DNA of 64,000 nt from Halomonas sp. (GTDB taxonomy: Bacteria; Pseudomonadota; Gammaproteobacteria; Pseudomonadales; Halomonadaceae), in NCBI RefSeq assembly GCF_007692655.1, contig NZ_REBQ01000074.1, forward strand, positions 1 to 64,000, given 5' to 3'. The notes below the pieces were generated by a model. That model ran no database searches. It saw only the letters and a program-made list of their open reading frames with translations, and was not told the origin of the DNA. Below are positions 1 through 10,114 of the stretch, piece after piece (positions within the stretch are counted from its first letter, which is position 1; every line of letters begins with the position of its first letter). Made by a program: the position numbers and the translations under genes.

Positions 1-36
1 CTATGGTCACGGGCGGTTGTTCTTGTGTATAGCGCT

Positions 37-65
37 TTGTTTTTTTACCATAGAGCGTATTTAAT
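37..65 (+). promoter_or_regulatory. possible sigma-70 promoter of petABC
   Basis: TTGTTT at 37-42 and TTTAAT at 60-65 are 17 bases apart and lie about 60 bases before the petA start. The -10 matches consensus at five of six positions; the -35 matches only the first three. A 7-base inverted repeat, CTATGGT at 1-7 and ACCATAG at 47-53, flanks this area and may be chance. The rest of 1-125 shows no gene. Confidence 0.3.
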
Positions 66-125
66 ATTCGTCGCTGCGGGACACCTTTTGTGGCGGAACG
101 AGTAAGCTGATGGGAGAAACTTGAA

Positions 126-716
126 ATGGCAGATAACGGCGTAAACAAAGGCCGACGCCGTTTCCTCGTAGGCGCCACCTCCGTTGTAGGTGCGGTTGGT
201 GCTGTCGGGGTAGCGGTTCCCTTTGTTGCTTCTTGGCAACCTAGTGCCAGAGCGTTGGCGGCGGGTGCGCCGGTTCGTGCTAATTTTTCTAAGCTCGAGT
301 CGGGGCAGCGTATGACCGTCGAATGGCGCGGTCGTCCAGTGTGGATAATAAATCGAACGCCTGAGATGATTGAGCGTACCGAAAACTTGGACCCTGGTCG
401 GCTATCCGATCCTGATTCCAATGAGCAGCAGCAGCCAAGCTATGTAACGGGGCCGCTACGCTCTGTACGACCTGAAGTGGGTGTCATGATTGGTATATGT
501 ACCCACCTTGGGTGCTCACCGCTCTTTCGTCCTGAGCCTGAGGCGGCTGTCACTGATAATTGGCCAGGCGGTTTTTTCTGTCCTTGTCATGGCTCCTATT
601 TCGATTTGGCAGGTCGCGTCTTCCGCAATGTGCCAGCACCTACCAACCTTGAAGTGCCTCCCTATCGGTTTGAGGGTGACGACATCATTGTTGGTGAAGA
701 TGAGGAGACTACCTGA
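126..716 (+). CDS. petA: Ubiquinol-cytochrome c reductase, Rieske iron-sulfur subunit
   Basis: This is the high-potential 2Fe-2S subunit of the cytochrome bc1 complex; it takes electrons from ubiquinol at the Qo site and passes them to cytochrome c1 on the periplasmic side. Cluster-binding motifs CTHLGC (125-130) and CPCHGS (152-157) are intact. The N-terminus has a twin-arginine motif (GRRRFLVG, near residue 9) followed by a hydrophobic stretch to about 35, so export and anchoring through Tat is expected. Length 196 is normal. A GGAGA ribosome site precedes the ATG. It overlaps petB by one base (stop TGA, start ATG), indicating translational coupling in petABC. Confidence 0.97.
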   Translation: MADNGVNKGRRRFLVGATSVVGAVGAVGVAVPFVASWQPSARALAAGAPVRANFSKLESGQRMTVEWRGRPVWIINRTPEMIERTENLDPGRLSDPDSNEQQQPSYVTGPLRSVRPEVGVMIGICTHLGCSPLFRPEPEAAVTDNWPGGFFCPCHGSYFDLAGRVFRNVPAPTNLEVPPYRFEGDDIIVGEDEETT

Positions 717-1975
717 TGGCCAATCCAAACAAAGCCAAGGCTGAAAGCGGGATCATGCGCTGGGTAGACGACCGCTTCCCTGCCACGCAGATGATGCAAG
801 ATCATCTCACGCAGTACTACGCTCCCAAGAATTTCAATTTCTTCTATATCTTTGGTGTGTTGGCGTTGCTAGTGCTGGTTAATCAGATCTTAACCGGCGT
901 ATGGCTGACGATGAGTTATAACCCTTCGGCGGAAGGGGCTTTCAACTCTGTTGAGTACATCATGCGCGATGTTGAATATGGCTGGATCATCCGCTATATG
1001 CACTCAACAGGGGCATCTGCCTTCTTTGTCGTTATTTATCTGCATATGTTCCGCGCGTTACTTTACGGATCTTACAAGGCGCCTAGGGAGCTGGTCTGGA
1101 TTTTTGGCATGACGATTTATCTGCTGTTGATGGCAGAGGCCTTTATGGGTTACCTGCTTCCTTGGGGGCAAATGTCCTATTGGGGTGCGCAGGTCATCAT
1201 TTCGCTATTCGCCACTATTCCGGTGATTGGACCAGACCTTGCCCAGTGGATTCGCGGTGATTTTCTGATTTCGGGCATCACGCTTAACCGCTTCTTTGCT
1301 CTTCACGTCGTTGCACTGCCGATCGTCATTCTGGCGCTGGTGGTACTGCACATCATTGCTTTGCATGAGGTGGGGTCCAACAATCCAGACGGCATTGATA
1401 TCAAGCAGAAAAAAGATGAGGCTGGCAAGCCGCTTGATGGTATTCCTTTCCATCCGTACTACACCGTGAAAGATCTGGTGGGTATAGCTGTTTTCTTGTT
1501 TGTCTTTGCTGTGGTGCTGTTTTATTTCCCTGAAGGTGGTGGCTACTTCCTGGAGCGGCCAAACTTTGAGCCTGCCAACCCGATGGTGACACCAGACCAT
1601 ATTGCCCCCGTCTGGTACTTCACACCTTTCTATGCCATTTTGCGCGCTATTACGTTTGACTTTTTAGGCTTGCGAGCAGAGTTTTTAGGTGTTCTGGCAA
1701 TGGGTGGTGCGATAGCTATCCTATTTGTGCTGCCATGGCTTGACCGAAGCCCCGTCAGGTCCATGCGTTACAAAGGTTGGTGGTCGCGGATAGCCATTAC
1801 TGTTTTCGCTATCAGCTTTGTTATTCTAGGGATCTTAGGTGCGATACCTGGAACACCAACGCGTACGTTGATATCGCAAATATGCACGGTACTTTACTTT
1901 GCCTTCTTCCTGCTGATGCCGATTTACACCAGTATGGAGAAGACTAAACCCGTTCCGGAAAGGGTGACTGGCTAA
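716..1975 (+). CDS. petB: Cytochrome b of the bc1 complex
   Basis: Membrane core of the bc1 complex, carrying hemes bL and bH and the Qo and Qi sites. Several hydrophobic helices are evident over 419 residues. Histidine pairs H96/H110 and H197/H212 have the spacing of the two heme-ligating helices. The Qo-site motif reads PVWY (298-301) rather than mitochondrial PEWY; I recall this variant from other beta- and gammaproteobacteria. It overlaps petA by one base and its TAA shares a base with the petC ATG, so the three genes form one coupled operon. Confidence 0.97.
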   Translation: MANPNKAKAESGIMRWVDDRFPATQMMQDHLTQYYAPKNFNFFYIFGVLALLVLVNQILTGVWLTMSYNPSAEGAFNSVEYIMRDVEYGWIIRYMHSTGASAFFVVIYLHMFRALLYGSYKAPRELVWIFGMTIYLLLMAEAFMGYLLPWGQMSYWGAQVIISLFATIPVIGPDLAQWIRGDFLISGITLNRFFALHVVALPIVILALVVLHIIALHEVGSNNPDGIDIKQKKDEAGKPLDGIPFHPYYTVKDLVGIAVFLFVFAVVLFYFPEGGGYFLERPNFEPANPMVTPDHIAPVWYFTPFYAILRAITFDFLGLRAEFLGVLAMGGAIAILFVLPWLDRSPVRSMRYKGWWSRIAITVFAISFVILGILGAIPGTPTRTLISQICTVLYFAFFLLMPIYTSMEKTKPVPERVTG

Positions 1976-2742
1976 TGAAAAAGCAACTGTTCTTACTGCT
2001 CTTCGTGCTGGTGCCTTTTGGGGTCATGGCTGCGCCATTTCCGGAGCAGCCCCACTCAATGACTCCTGACCTGCAGAACAAAGAGTCACTGCAGCGTGGT
2101 ATGCAGCTATATGTAAATTACTGCATGGGGTGTCACTCTCTGGAGCATCAGCGATTTTCGCGGGCCGCGGCAGATTTTGATATTCCACAAGATCTGGTCG
2201 AAGAGAATTTGATCTTCTCTAGCGAACTGGCCTTCAACGATCAGATGCATATTGCTATGCAGGCGGGTGAATCAGAGAACTGGTTTGGTGTTACACCGCC
2301 GGATCTTACGCTGTTCAACCGTTTACGCGGGCCGGACTACATTTACTCTTACCTGCTGAGCTTCTATCGCGATCCTAGCCAGCCGCTTGGTGTCAACAAT
2401 ACGGTGCTCGAAGCTTCGGCGATGCCCAATGTGCTTGAGCCTCTCCAAGGTGTGCAGGAGATGGTGTGTGCAGAGACTGATCGGCCTGTTGATGGTCAGT
2501 CGCCTGACCCGCTGTCTGGCAAGTACCAGTCTTGTGAAGTGCTGCAAGTCACTGAGCCAGGGCAGTTAGAGCCAGCAGAGTTTGAGGAAGTGGCCTACGA
2601 TATAACCAATTTCTTGGCTTATGTAGGCGAGCCGTCTAAGCTTCAGGCTCAGGCGTTAGCTCCTAAAGTGCTGATATTTATCTTCATTTTTGGTGTGATT
2701 GCTTATCTGCTCAAGCGTGAGTACTGGCGAGATGTCCACTAA
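1975..2742 (+). CDS. petC: Cytochrome c1 of the bc1 complex
   Basis: Membrane-anchored c-type cytochrome that accepts electrons from the Rieske protein and delivers them to soluble cytochrome c. A Sec signal peptide (about 1-19, ending MAA) precedes the heme-binding CMGCH motif at 50-54. A methionine in SAMPN (around 143) is the likely sixth heme ligand. A C-terminal membrane helix (about residues 228-246) ends in the charged tail KREYWRDVH. 255 residues is typical for the proteobacterial protein. Last gene of petABC; a strong hairpin terminator follows. Confidence 0.96.
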   Translation: MKKQLFLLLFVLVPFGVMAAPFPEQPHSMTPDLQNKESLQRGMQLYVNYCMGCHSLEHQRFSRAAADFDIPQDLVEENLIFSSELAFNDQMHIAMQAGESENWFGVTPPDLTLFNRLRGPDYIYSYLLSFYRDPSQPLGVNNTVLEASAMPNVLEPLQGVQEMVCAETDRPVDGQSPDPLSGKYQSCEVLQVTEPGQLEPAEFEEVAYDITNFLAYVGEPSKLQAQALAPKVLIFIFIFGVIAYLLKREYWRDVH

Positions 2743-2766
2743 TTAGCAGTAACTAGTGGCCAGTGG

Positions 2767-2798
2767 GGCGCACGGCTTAAGCCGTGCGCCTTTTGTTT
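2767..2798 (+). terminator. Rho-independent terminator after petC
   Basis: A perfect 10-bp stem, GGCGCACGGC (2767-2776) with GCCGTGCGCC (2781-2790), closes on a TTAA loop and is followed by TTTTGTTT. It lies 24 bases past the petC stop and ends petABC before sspA. Confidence 0.9.
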
Positions 2799-2891
2799 GT
2801 CAGCATGGTAATAAAGCAAAGCACGCTAGCTTCCCCTAAGTTAGGGCTGGCGTGTTATTATCCAAGATTGTTTTGATGTGAGGATGCTTTC

Positions 2892-3518
2892 ATGGGTGTT
2901 GTGGCCAAACGGTCGTCGATGATCTTTTACTCAGGCAGTGATGATCATTTCAGTCATCGTGTGCGCATTGTGCTGGCCGAAAAGGGGGTTGCTGTCGACA
3001 TCGTTGATGTTCTTGACGAGAAACCGCCAGAAGAGCTAGCAGACCTCAATCCGTACAACAGTGTGCCGACGCTGTTAGATCGTGACCTGGTTCTCTATGA
3101 GTCCAAGGTCATGATGGAGTACTTGGATGAGCGTTTCCCGCATCCTCCGCTGTTGCCTGTTTATCCAGTAGCGCGTGCGCAAAGCCGCCTATGGATGCAC
3201 CGCATTGAGCGTGAGTGGTGCCCGATGGTCGATCAAATTCGCAGCGGTGGAAAGAAAGAAGCAGATAAGGCCCGTAAAGAGCTGCGTGAAAGTTTGATTG
3301 GGATATCGCCAATTTTTGAAGATATGCCTTATTTCATGAGCGAAGAGTTTACGCTAGTGGACTGCTGCTTAGCGCCTGTGCTATGGCGTTTGCCTGATCT
3401 CAATATCGAGCTGCCTGAAAAACAGGTGAAGCCGCTGTTGAGCTATATGTCGCGTGTATTTGAGCGTGAAGCGTTTAAGGCATCTTTGAGTGAGCGTGAA
3501 AAAGAGATGCGCGCTTGA
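2892..3518 (+). CDS. sspA: Stringent starvation protein A
   Basis: RNA-polymerase-associated protein with a glutathione-S-transferase fold; in E. coli it acts in stress and acid tolerance and in phage P1 late transcription. The sequence follows the SspA pattern closely, with the conserved NPYNSVPTL strand region (about 53-61) and the surface PHPP loop (83-86) followed by [10 protein letters not shown], then the [13 protein letters not shown] segment. 208 residues is the normal length. GAGG sits a few bases before the ATG. sspB follows after 63 bases, which include a GGCCCCT/AGGGGCC hairpin (3528-3555) that could attenuate between the two genes. Confidence 0.95.
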   Translation: MGVVAKRSSMIFYSGSDDHFSHRVRIVLAEKGVAVDIVDVLDEKPPEELADLNPYNSVPTLLDRDLVLYESKVMMEYLDERFPHPPLLPVYPVARAQSRLWMHRIEREWCPMVDQIRSGGKKEADKARKELRESLIGISPIFEDMPYFMSEEFTLVDCCLAPVLWRLPDLNIELPEKQVKPLLSYMSRVFEREAFKASLSEREKEMRA

Positions 3519-3581
3519 ATTCATTCGGCCCCTTTGCCTTTTGAGGCCAGGGGCCTTACTTGTCAGGAGGAGGGAGTCTAG

Positions 3582-4112
3582 ATGAAATCGAGTCGCCCCT
3601 ATCTCGCCCGAGCGCTTTATGAGTGGCTATTAGATAATGAGTTAACCCCCTATCTGGTAGTTGATGCCACTTTGCCAGGTGTGGAGGTGCCTCGCCAATT
3701 TGTTCAAAATGGTCAGATTGTGCTGAATGTGGCGCCTACTGCTGTGCGTGATTTTTTTATGGAAAATCAAGCCATTGGATTTAATGCTCGATTTGGTGGG
3801 CAGCCTATGCAGGTGATGATTCCCACCCCAGCGCTGATTGCTATCTACGCTCGGGAGAATGGTGCTGGCATGGTGTTCGGGCACGAGCCTGAACTGAGTG
3901 AAGAGACGGATTCGCTGAGTGGCGTGGAAAGTGAGGAGCAGGAGTCTGATAGCTCAGCGCCTTCCCAGTCTAAATCACACTCTTCTACTCGACCAGAGCT
4001 ATCAATTACCGAGCCCGTTGCTGGAAAAACCAATCAGTCCGATGACGCCTCTGGGTCCTCAAGCAAAACCGGTAAAGCCAAGAAAAAGCCGACATTGAGA
4101 GTGGTTAAGTAA
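3582..4112 (+). CDS. sspB: ClpXP adaptor SspB
   Basis: SspB tethers ssrA-tagged products of stalled ribosomes and other substrates to ClpXP. The N-terminal ~100 residues form the substrate-binding domain (VDATLPGVEVPRQFVQ region, then NARFGG). A long acidic and serine-rich linker (about 105-160) leads to a basic C-terminal tail ending LRVVK, which matches the ClpX-binding tail of E. coli SspB. A strong AGGAGGAGGG ribosome site precedes the ATG. Pairing with sspA is the usual arrangement. 176 residues, within family range. Confidence 0.94.
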   Translation: MKSSRPYLARALYEWLLDNELTPYLVVDATLPGVEVPRQFVQNGQIVLNVAPTAVRDFFMENQAIGFNARFGGQPMQVMIPTPALIAIYARENGAGMVFGHEPELSEETDSLSGVESEEQESDSSAPSQSKSHSSTRPELSITEPVAGKTNQSDDASGSSSKTGKAKKKPTLRVVK

Positions 4113-4140
4113 GCACACTCACGCTGTCGACTAAATATGC

Positions 4141-4174
4141 AGGCCTCGCTCACGATATGGCGAGGCCTTTTTAT
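4141..4174 (+). terminator. Terminator after sspB
   Basis: AGGCCTCGC (4141-4149) pairs with GCGAGGCCT (4160-4168), followed by TTTTATT. It separates sspB from the convergent dolP, whose stop lies 11 bases further on. Confidence 0.85.
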
Positions 4175-4184
4175 TGGCTGTTAC

Positions 4185-4757
4185 TTAATCAAGGTATTCA
4201 AACACTTTCACAATTCGCTGTACGCCGCCGACAGCGGAGGCTGCGTTGACGATCCTTTCAGCTTCTGCTCGGGTCACGATGCCCATCAAGTAGACGCTGG
4301 CATTTTCAGTCGTCACCTTTATTTTTGAAGAGTCGATGCTGTCATTCGTTGCCAAGTGGCTGACCACGTTAGTGGTTAACCACGTATCTGTCAGGCGCTG
4401 GCTGGCAGGCAGGCGTGCTGCAACGGTTAATTCGTTATGTACCTCGTTAACCCCGCGTAAGTTGCTGGTGACTTCGCCGGCCTTTTCCCGTAGTTCTTGG
4501 CTAGGCACCTGGCCAACCAGCAGCACCACGCCGTTGAAACTGTTGGCACGAATGCGTGCATCGCCTAGGCGTGCGTCGGCACGGCTTAGGGCACGTTCAA
4601 CTTCACGCTCAATCGTTGTATCTACTGCTTGAACGTCATCGCTGCGCTGAGCGTAGTTGGATTGATTGGACGCTGTATTATTGGCGCAGCCGCTAACAAA
4701 CAACACCGCGCAGAGAGTGGCAGCCATGAGGCCATAAGAAGAGAAGCGCTGGGTCAT
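4185..4757 (-). CDS. dolP: Outer membrane BON-domain lipoprotein (DolP/YraP)
   Basis: A lipoprotein with two BON domains. E. coli DolP binds anionic phospholipid, localises at division sites and supports outer membrane integrity. The signal peptide ends in lipobox VSGC (Cys24). BON 1 spans roughly 50-110 and BON 2 roughly 124-190, each with the conserved glycine/hydrophobic pattern (GVVLLVGQV and ASVYLMGIV). The ATG at 4757 is chosen over an in-frame TTG one codon earlier; AGGAG lies upstream. It is last in lpoA-yraN-diaA-dolP, the same order as in E. coli. OsmY-like naming is possible but fits the context less well. Confidence 0.9.
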   Translation of the reverse strand: MTQRFSSYGLMAATLCAVLFVSGCANNTASNQSNYAQRSDDVQAVDTTIEREVERALSRADARLGDARIRANSFNGVVLLVGQVPSQELREKAGEVTSNLRGVNEVHNELTVAARLPASQRLTDTWLTTNVVSHLATNDSIDSSKIKVTTENASVYLMGIVTRAEAERIVNAASAVGGVQRIVKVFEYLD

Positions 4758-4801
4758 CAATGTAACTCCTGGGTGTTAATAGTTGAAAGGGCTGGCAGCG
4801 G

Positions 4802-5778
<977 letters not shown>

Positions 5779-5789
<11 letters not shown>

Positions 5790-7284
5790 TGCTTTCCCGA
5801 CTGGGGCTCAAAATGGGGCTAGGGGTGCCATTCTGAAATTGCGCCCAGGGCAGCTCGCGATAAATGCGGCCATCACTTTGTAGGTGTAGCGTCCCAGTGC
5901 TGCCGGTTAATCCATCCAGCTCAGCGAGATTGGAAAGGCGGATGGCAAGCTCGTAGGCGTCAACGCCCATGGCCATTAGACGGAACATGGAGGCGTCAGA
6001 TTCATCTCGCAGACTGCGGTAAGTGGAGGCAAACGGAAGAGCTTCTTCGCCGCCAACGGCTGCATTGGGGATCTGCCAAGGAATATCCATGAACATAACG
6101 TCGTTGAGGTCTTGGTCAAGGCGAGTCTGTTGGCGTCCCTCATATAAATGCGACGTGGCATAAATCGGCAGATTAGGGGCGTAGTAGTAGTCCATGGTGG
6201 GCGGTACTTGGCGAGCGTATTCGGGTAGGGCAAGTAGGAAAAGAGCATCAATATTGCCTAAGCGAGCACGCTCACCGCTGACATTAAGGGCGGTTTGAAC
6301 AGCATTGGAAACCGAGCTTTCTGGGTTGTAACGCACGGCATTGGTGATTTCACCGCCCTGTCTCTGCCACTCATTCCAGAAGGCTTCCCCGACGCGACGA
6401 CCCCAACCGTTATCTGGGACCATCATCGACATTTGGCGGTGGCCATCCTGCCAGGCGCGGCGGGCAGCCTGGCGTGCTTCATCTTCCGCAGATAGGCCGT
6501 ACTGGAACAGGCGCTGGGCTTGATTGTTGTCGCTGTTGCCATAGTTAAGCGCAAGGGTCGGTAGTGGGACGCTGTCGCGCTGTTCTAGTTGGGTAACTTG
6601 ATCTTTATCGAGAGGGCCGATGATAAGCTGAGCATTCATCTGCTGGGCGCGATCATATAACTCTTCAAGTGAGTAGCGTGAAGCGTCTAAGAAACTTAGC
6701 TCGGCGCTGCCGCCTTGAACCTCGTGATGCTGACGCATGGCGGTTGCAATGGTGTTGGCAACGCTGCTGAGCGGGCCTGATTCAGGTAGGGCAACGACGA
6801 TGCGACGAATTTCCTGCCCCTCAAGTTCGGGGAGAGCGACGCGCACGGGGTCAGCCTGATCAAGTGCAGTACGGGCCCACTGTTGCCGCTCCTCAAGGAC
6901 TTCTTGCTGATTGGCTTGCATCGACAGCCCGTCATCAAGTACTTGGGTGGCCCGCAATACGGCACGTGGCTCGTTCAGGGCGCGGGCAAGCTCCGAGAAA
7001 AGCAGGGCCCAGCGCACGCGATCTGTTTCTGATAGAAGGCTTTCATCAATTGCCTCCGCTGTTTCAAAGGCGTTGTCGCGCTCCCCTTGGCGAGCCATGA
7101 TGCTGGATGCCTCAAGGCGCGTTTTAGCGGCTTGCTCGGGCGCTTGCTGTTCGGCCTGGCCTAGCAGCTGGTCTGGGTCTTGATCCGGTGCGCGATCAAC
7201 CACGCCTGGGGGTTGCATTGCGCAACCAGCAACCAGAATTGCCACCAAGGCAGCGGCGAGAAAGCCACGTAATGACTGTTTCAT
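5779..7284 (-). CDS. lpoA: Penicillin-binding protein activator LpoA (lipoprotein)
   Basis: Outer membrane lipoprotein that in E. coli reaches through the periplasm to activate PBP1a. The signal peptide ends in lipobox VAGC (Cys21). An N-terminal helical region (about 30-145) is followed by a periplasmic-binding-protein-like C-terminal domain (about 155-480), with IIGPLDKDQV typical of this family. At 501 residues it is clearly shorter than E. coli LpoA (about 680), so the TPR-like N-domain is reduced. AAGGAAGGA precedes the ATG. First gene of lpoA-yraN-diaA-dolP and divergent from rsmI with about 115 bp between. Confidence 0.87.
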
Positions 7285-7399
7285 GTATCCTTCCTTAAGT
7301 TTCCATTTGCGCTGTCGCTGCTTGCCAGCGATTTAGCTAGGTCTCTGCACAAGCATAGCGTACCGGCAGGGCAAGCCATCAACGAATTGAGAGTCATAA

Positions 7400-8257
7400 A
7401 TGACAGACCATAATCCGGGCACATTGTACGTGGTTGCTACGCCAATTGGGAATTTGGATGACTTAACCGCGCGTGCTGCTCGGGTATTAGGGCAAGTCAC
7501 GCGTATTGCTGCTGAAGATACACGTCATAGTGGGCGTTTGTTAGCGCACCTAGGACTTAATAAACCGATGATCTCATTGCATGATCATAATGAAGCGCGT
7601 CGAGTGGATACGCTAGATAGTTATCTTGCCGCGGGTGAGGATATTGCCCTGATTAGCGACGCGGGCACACCGTTGATCAGTGACCCAGGTTTTGTTCTGG
7701 TGCGGGAACTGCGGGCACGCAATCGTCACATCGTCCCGGTCCCTGGCCCCTGCGCGCTGATTACAGCCCTGTCAGGCGCTGGCTTGCCAACAGACCGTTT
7801 TGTATTTGCTGGTTTTCTACCATCAAAACCGGGAGCGCGACGTAAAGCGTTGGATTCTTGGAAAGCTCGCGAAGAAACCTTGGTTTTTTATGAGTCCCCT
7901 CATCGTATCATCCACACCCTTGAAGCACTTCAAGAACAGATGGCTGAGCGGGATGTGGTGCTGGCACGGGAGTTGACCAAAACCTTTGAAACGTTTTTGC
8001 ATGGAACGCCAGAAGGGTTGCTAGAACAGTTGGCTGCAGATCCTAACCAGGCGCGGGGCGAATTTGTCATTATTATCGCCGGGGCCCCGCCAGTCGAGCA
8101 GGAAGAGCACCAGGATGTAACAGCTGATGCACTGTTATCAGCCCTGTTGGCAGAGGGAGTTGGAGTGAAGCAAGGGGCTGCCATTGCCGCGCGAATACTC
8201 GGTGGCCGGAAGCAAGCTTGGTACGCTCGTTTGCAAGCATTGAAAGGTGAGCATTGA
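7400..8257 (+). CDS. rsmI: 16S rRNA (cytidine1402-2'-O)-methyltransferase RsmI
   Basis: RsmI adds the 2'-O-methyl group to C1402 of 16S rRNA; RsmH, encoded just downstream, adds N4-methyl to the same base. The sequence begins with the family signature LYVVATPIGNLDDLTARA and continues with AAEDTRHSGRLL and the ALISDAGTPLISDPG glycine loop of tetrapyrrole-methylase-type enzymes. 285 residues is the usual length. The rnpB promoter overlaps the last bases of this gene. Confidence 0.95.
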   Translation: MTDHNPGTLYVVATPIGNLDDLTARAARVLGQVTRIAAEDTRHSGRLLAHLGLNKPMISLHDHNEARRVDTLDSYLAAGEDIALISDAGTPLISDPGFVLVRELRARNRHIVPVPGPCALITALSGAGLPTDRFVFAGFLPSKPGARRKALDSWKAREETLVFYESPHRIIHTLEALQEQMAERDVVLARELTKTFETFLHGTPEGLLEQLAADPNQARGEFVIIIAGAPPVEQEEHQDVTADALLSALLAEGVGVKQGAAIAARILGGRKQAWYARLQALKGEH

Positions 8258-8282
8258 GGCAAATCGAGGGCGCTGGTATGCT
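8254..8282 (+). promoter_or_regulatory. sigma-70 promoter of rnpB
   Basis: TTGAGG (8254-8259) and TATGCT (8277-8282) are exactly 17 bases apart. A start about 8 bases after the -10 falls at 8290, which is the first base of the predicted P1 helix of RNase P RNA. The -35 overlaps the rsmI stop codon. The discriminator after the -10 (TGCCGCC) is GC-rich, as in stringently controlled stable-RNA promoters. Confidence 0.75.
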
Positions 8283-8289
8283 TGCCGCC

Positions 8290-8657
<368 letters not shown>

Positions 8658-8670
8658 CTATTTTCCTAAT

Positions 8671-8694
8671 CCAGGACGTGCATGCACGTCCTGG
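8671..8694 (+). terminator. 24-nt perfect palindrome after rnpB, possible terminator or processing hairpin
   Basis: CCAGGACGTGCA at 8671-8682 is followed directly by its complement TGCACGTCCTGG at 8683-8694. It begins 14 bases past the mature rnpB 3' end. The T-rich tract does not follow at once (AAAACGTTGCC intervenes before TTTTA), so it may be a weak terminator or a 3' processing structure. Confidence 0.55.
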
Positions 8695-8705
8695 AAAACG
8701 TTGCC

Positions 8706-8809
8706 TTTTAGAACTTGGTTTTTTAGAGCTTAGTTTTTAGAACTCAGTCTTTTAGAGCTTAGCCTTTTAGAAATCGGTCTTTTAGAATTCGGTCTTTTAC
8801 AAACTTGTG
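8706..8809 (+). repeat. Seven imperfect 15-bp tandem repeats upstream of rsmH
   Basis: Seven head-to-tail units with consensus TTTTAGARYTYRGTC start at 8706, 8721, 8736, 8750, 8765, 8780 and 8795. Six are 15 bases and the third is 14. The block ends 10 bases before the rsmH ATG, where mraZ and its operator repeats would lie in many relatives. Units differ at 2-5 positions, so this is not a recent perfect duplication. No protein use is evident. Function unknown; regulatory DNA or a structured leader are possible. Confidence 0.85.
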
Positions 8810-8819
8810 TGAGAAAAAA

Positions 8820-9776
8820 ATGTCTTCTCCTGACGCTGAACAGGTTGCTAATCGCTTTCGCCATACCAGCGTACTTCTGGAGGGTGCTGTTGATGCCTTG
8901 ATCCACGACGGTGATGGAGTTTACCTAGACGGTACTTTTGGAAGAGGAGGGCACTCACGTTTGATACTAGACCGTCTCAGCCCGCAAGGTCGGCTGCTTG
9001 CCATGGATCGTGATCCTCAGGCGATCGCCGCCGCCGCTGAAATAACAGATTCGCGCTTTCAAATTGCTCAGCGTGAATTTGCTCAGTTGGCAGAGTTTGC
9101 CCGTGAACAGGGCGTGTACGGTAAACTGTCGGGCGTGCTGTTAGACGTGGGTGTATCATCGCCTCAGCTGGATGACCCCGAGCGAGGCTTTAGCTTTATG
9201 CGTAATGGTCCGCTAGATATGCGCATGGATCCCACCCATGGGCAGAGTGCTGGCGAGTTTTTAGCACGGGCCAGTGAATCGGATATCGCCTATGTATTTA
9301 AAACCTACGGTGAAGAGCGCTACGCTAAACGTTTGGCCCGAGCCGTAGTGACCCGCCGTGTTGAAAAGCCGTTTACCCATACAGTAGATTTGGCCGAGGT
9401 GTTAAAAGTGGCCCATCCCGCTTGGGAAAAAGGCCGCCACCCCGCGACAAAAGCTTTTCAGGGTCTGCGTATTTTTGTTAACGGCGAGCTTGAGCAGCTA
9501 GACAGCGCGCTTGATGCGGCGCTGGAGGCATTGGCCCCAGGCGGACATTTAGTCGTGATCAGTTTCCATTCGCTAGAAGACCGCCGGGTGAAGCGCTTTA
9601 TTCGTCATCATGTGCGCGGTGATACACACCTGCCTCGCGGTTTACCTATCCGAGACGACCAAATGAACCGGCGCCTTGAGGCGTTGGGCAAAGGAATGCG
9701 GCCAAGCGGTGAGGAAGTCGATGCTAATCCTCGTGCTCGCAGTGCCGTCATGCGAGCAGCCCGTAAACGGATGTAA
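8820..9776 (+). CDS. rsmH: 16S rRNA (cytosine1402-N4)-methyltransferase RsmH (MraW)
   Basis: SAM-dependent methyltransferase that modifies N4 of C1402 in 16S rRNA. Motifs include [13 protein letters not shown], the SAM-binding [12 protein letters not shown] stretch, [20 protein letters not shown] and [20 protein letters not shown] at 8820 gives 318 residues with the usual N-terminus; a TTG five codons earlier is less likely. A GAG at 8811-8813 is the only ribosome-site candidate. First coding gene of the dcw cluster here, since mraZ is absent. Two bases separate its stop from ftsL. Confidence 0.95.
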   Translation: MSSPDAEQVANRFRHTSVLLEGAVDALIHDGDGVYLDGTFGRGGHSRLILDRLSPQGRLLAMDRDPQAIAAAAEITDSRFQIAQREFAQLAEFAREQGVYGKLSGVLLDVGVSSPQLDDPERGFSFMRNGPLDMRMDPTHGQSAGEFLARASESDIAYVFKTYGEERYAKRLARAVVTRRVEKPFTHTVDLAEVLKVAHPAWEKGRHPATKAFQGLRIFVNGELEQLDSALDAALEALAPGGHLVVISFHSLEDRRVKRFIRHHVRGDTHLPRGLPIRDDQMNRRLEALGKGMRPSGEEVDANPRARSAVMRAARKRM

Positions 9777-9778
9777 TT

Positions 9779-10114
9779 ATGAGCATGGATCGGATTGAGC
9801 AGTGGGCAACCACGCTACGCGCCGAATGGCCCTTTAAGCTGCGTTTACGCCTCTGGCCTGTGGTTATTGGCCTGATGTTTTTGCTGTGTCTCGCGTCAGG
9901 GTTGGGTGTGGTCGTGACGACGCATATGACCCGGGTTCAATTTGCTCAGTTGCAACAGTTGGAGCAAGAGCAGAACCAGCTTCAGACAGAGTGGGGGCAG
10001 CTTTTGCTGGAAGAGGGGGCATGGTCAACGCCTGCGCGTATTGAGCAAATTGCTACAGAGCGTCTGGGGATGCGTATTCCTGACGTTAACGATGTTGAGG
10101 TGATTCGACCATGA
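9779..10114 (+). CDS. ftsL: Cell division protein FtsL
   Basis: Small bitopic divisome protein that pairs with FtsB and FtsQ and signals to FtsWI. The 111 residues show a short cytoplasmic N-terminus, one membrane helix (about 27-47), and a periplasmic coiled-coil rich in Gln, Leu and Glu (about 52-80), then the family ending with IATERLGMRIP. The low conservation is typical; position between rsmH and ftsI makes the call secure. It overlaps ftsI by four bases. Confidence 0.93.
   Translation: MSMDRIEQWATTLRAEWPFKLRLRLWPVVIGLMFLLCLASGLGVVVTTHMTRVQFAQLQQLEQEQNQLQTEWGQLLLEEGAWSTPARIEQIATERLGMRIPDVNDVEVIRP

Noticed and set aside
4137-4328. 63-codon + strand frame past sspB
   Set aside because: It covers the terminator and is antisense to dolP; no coding support.
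8706-8809. CRISPR array
   Set aside because: Units are 15 bases, contiguous, diverged and without spacers; no cas genes nearby.
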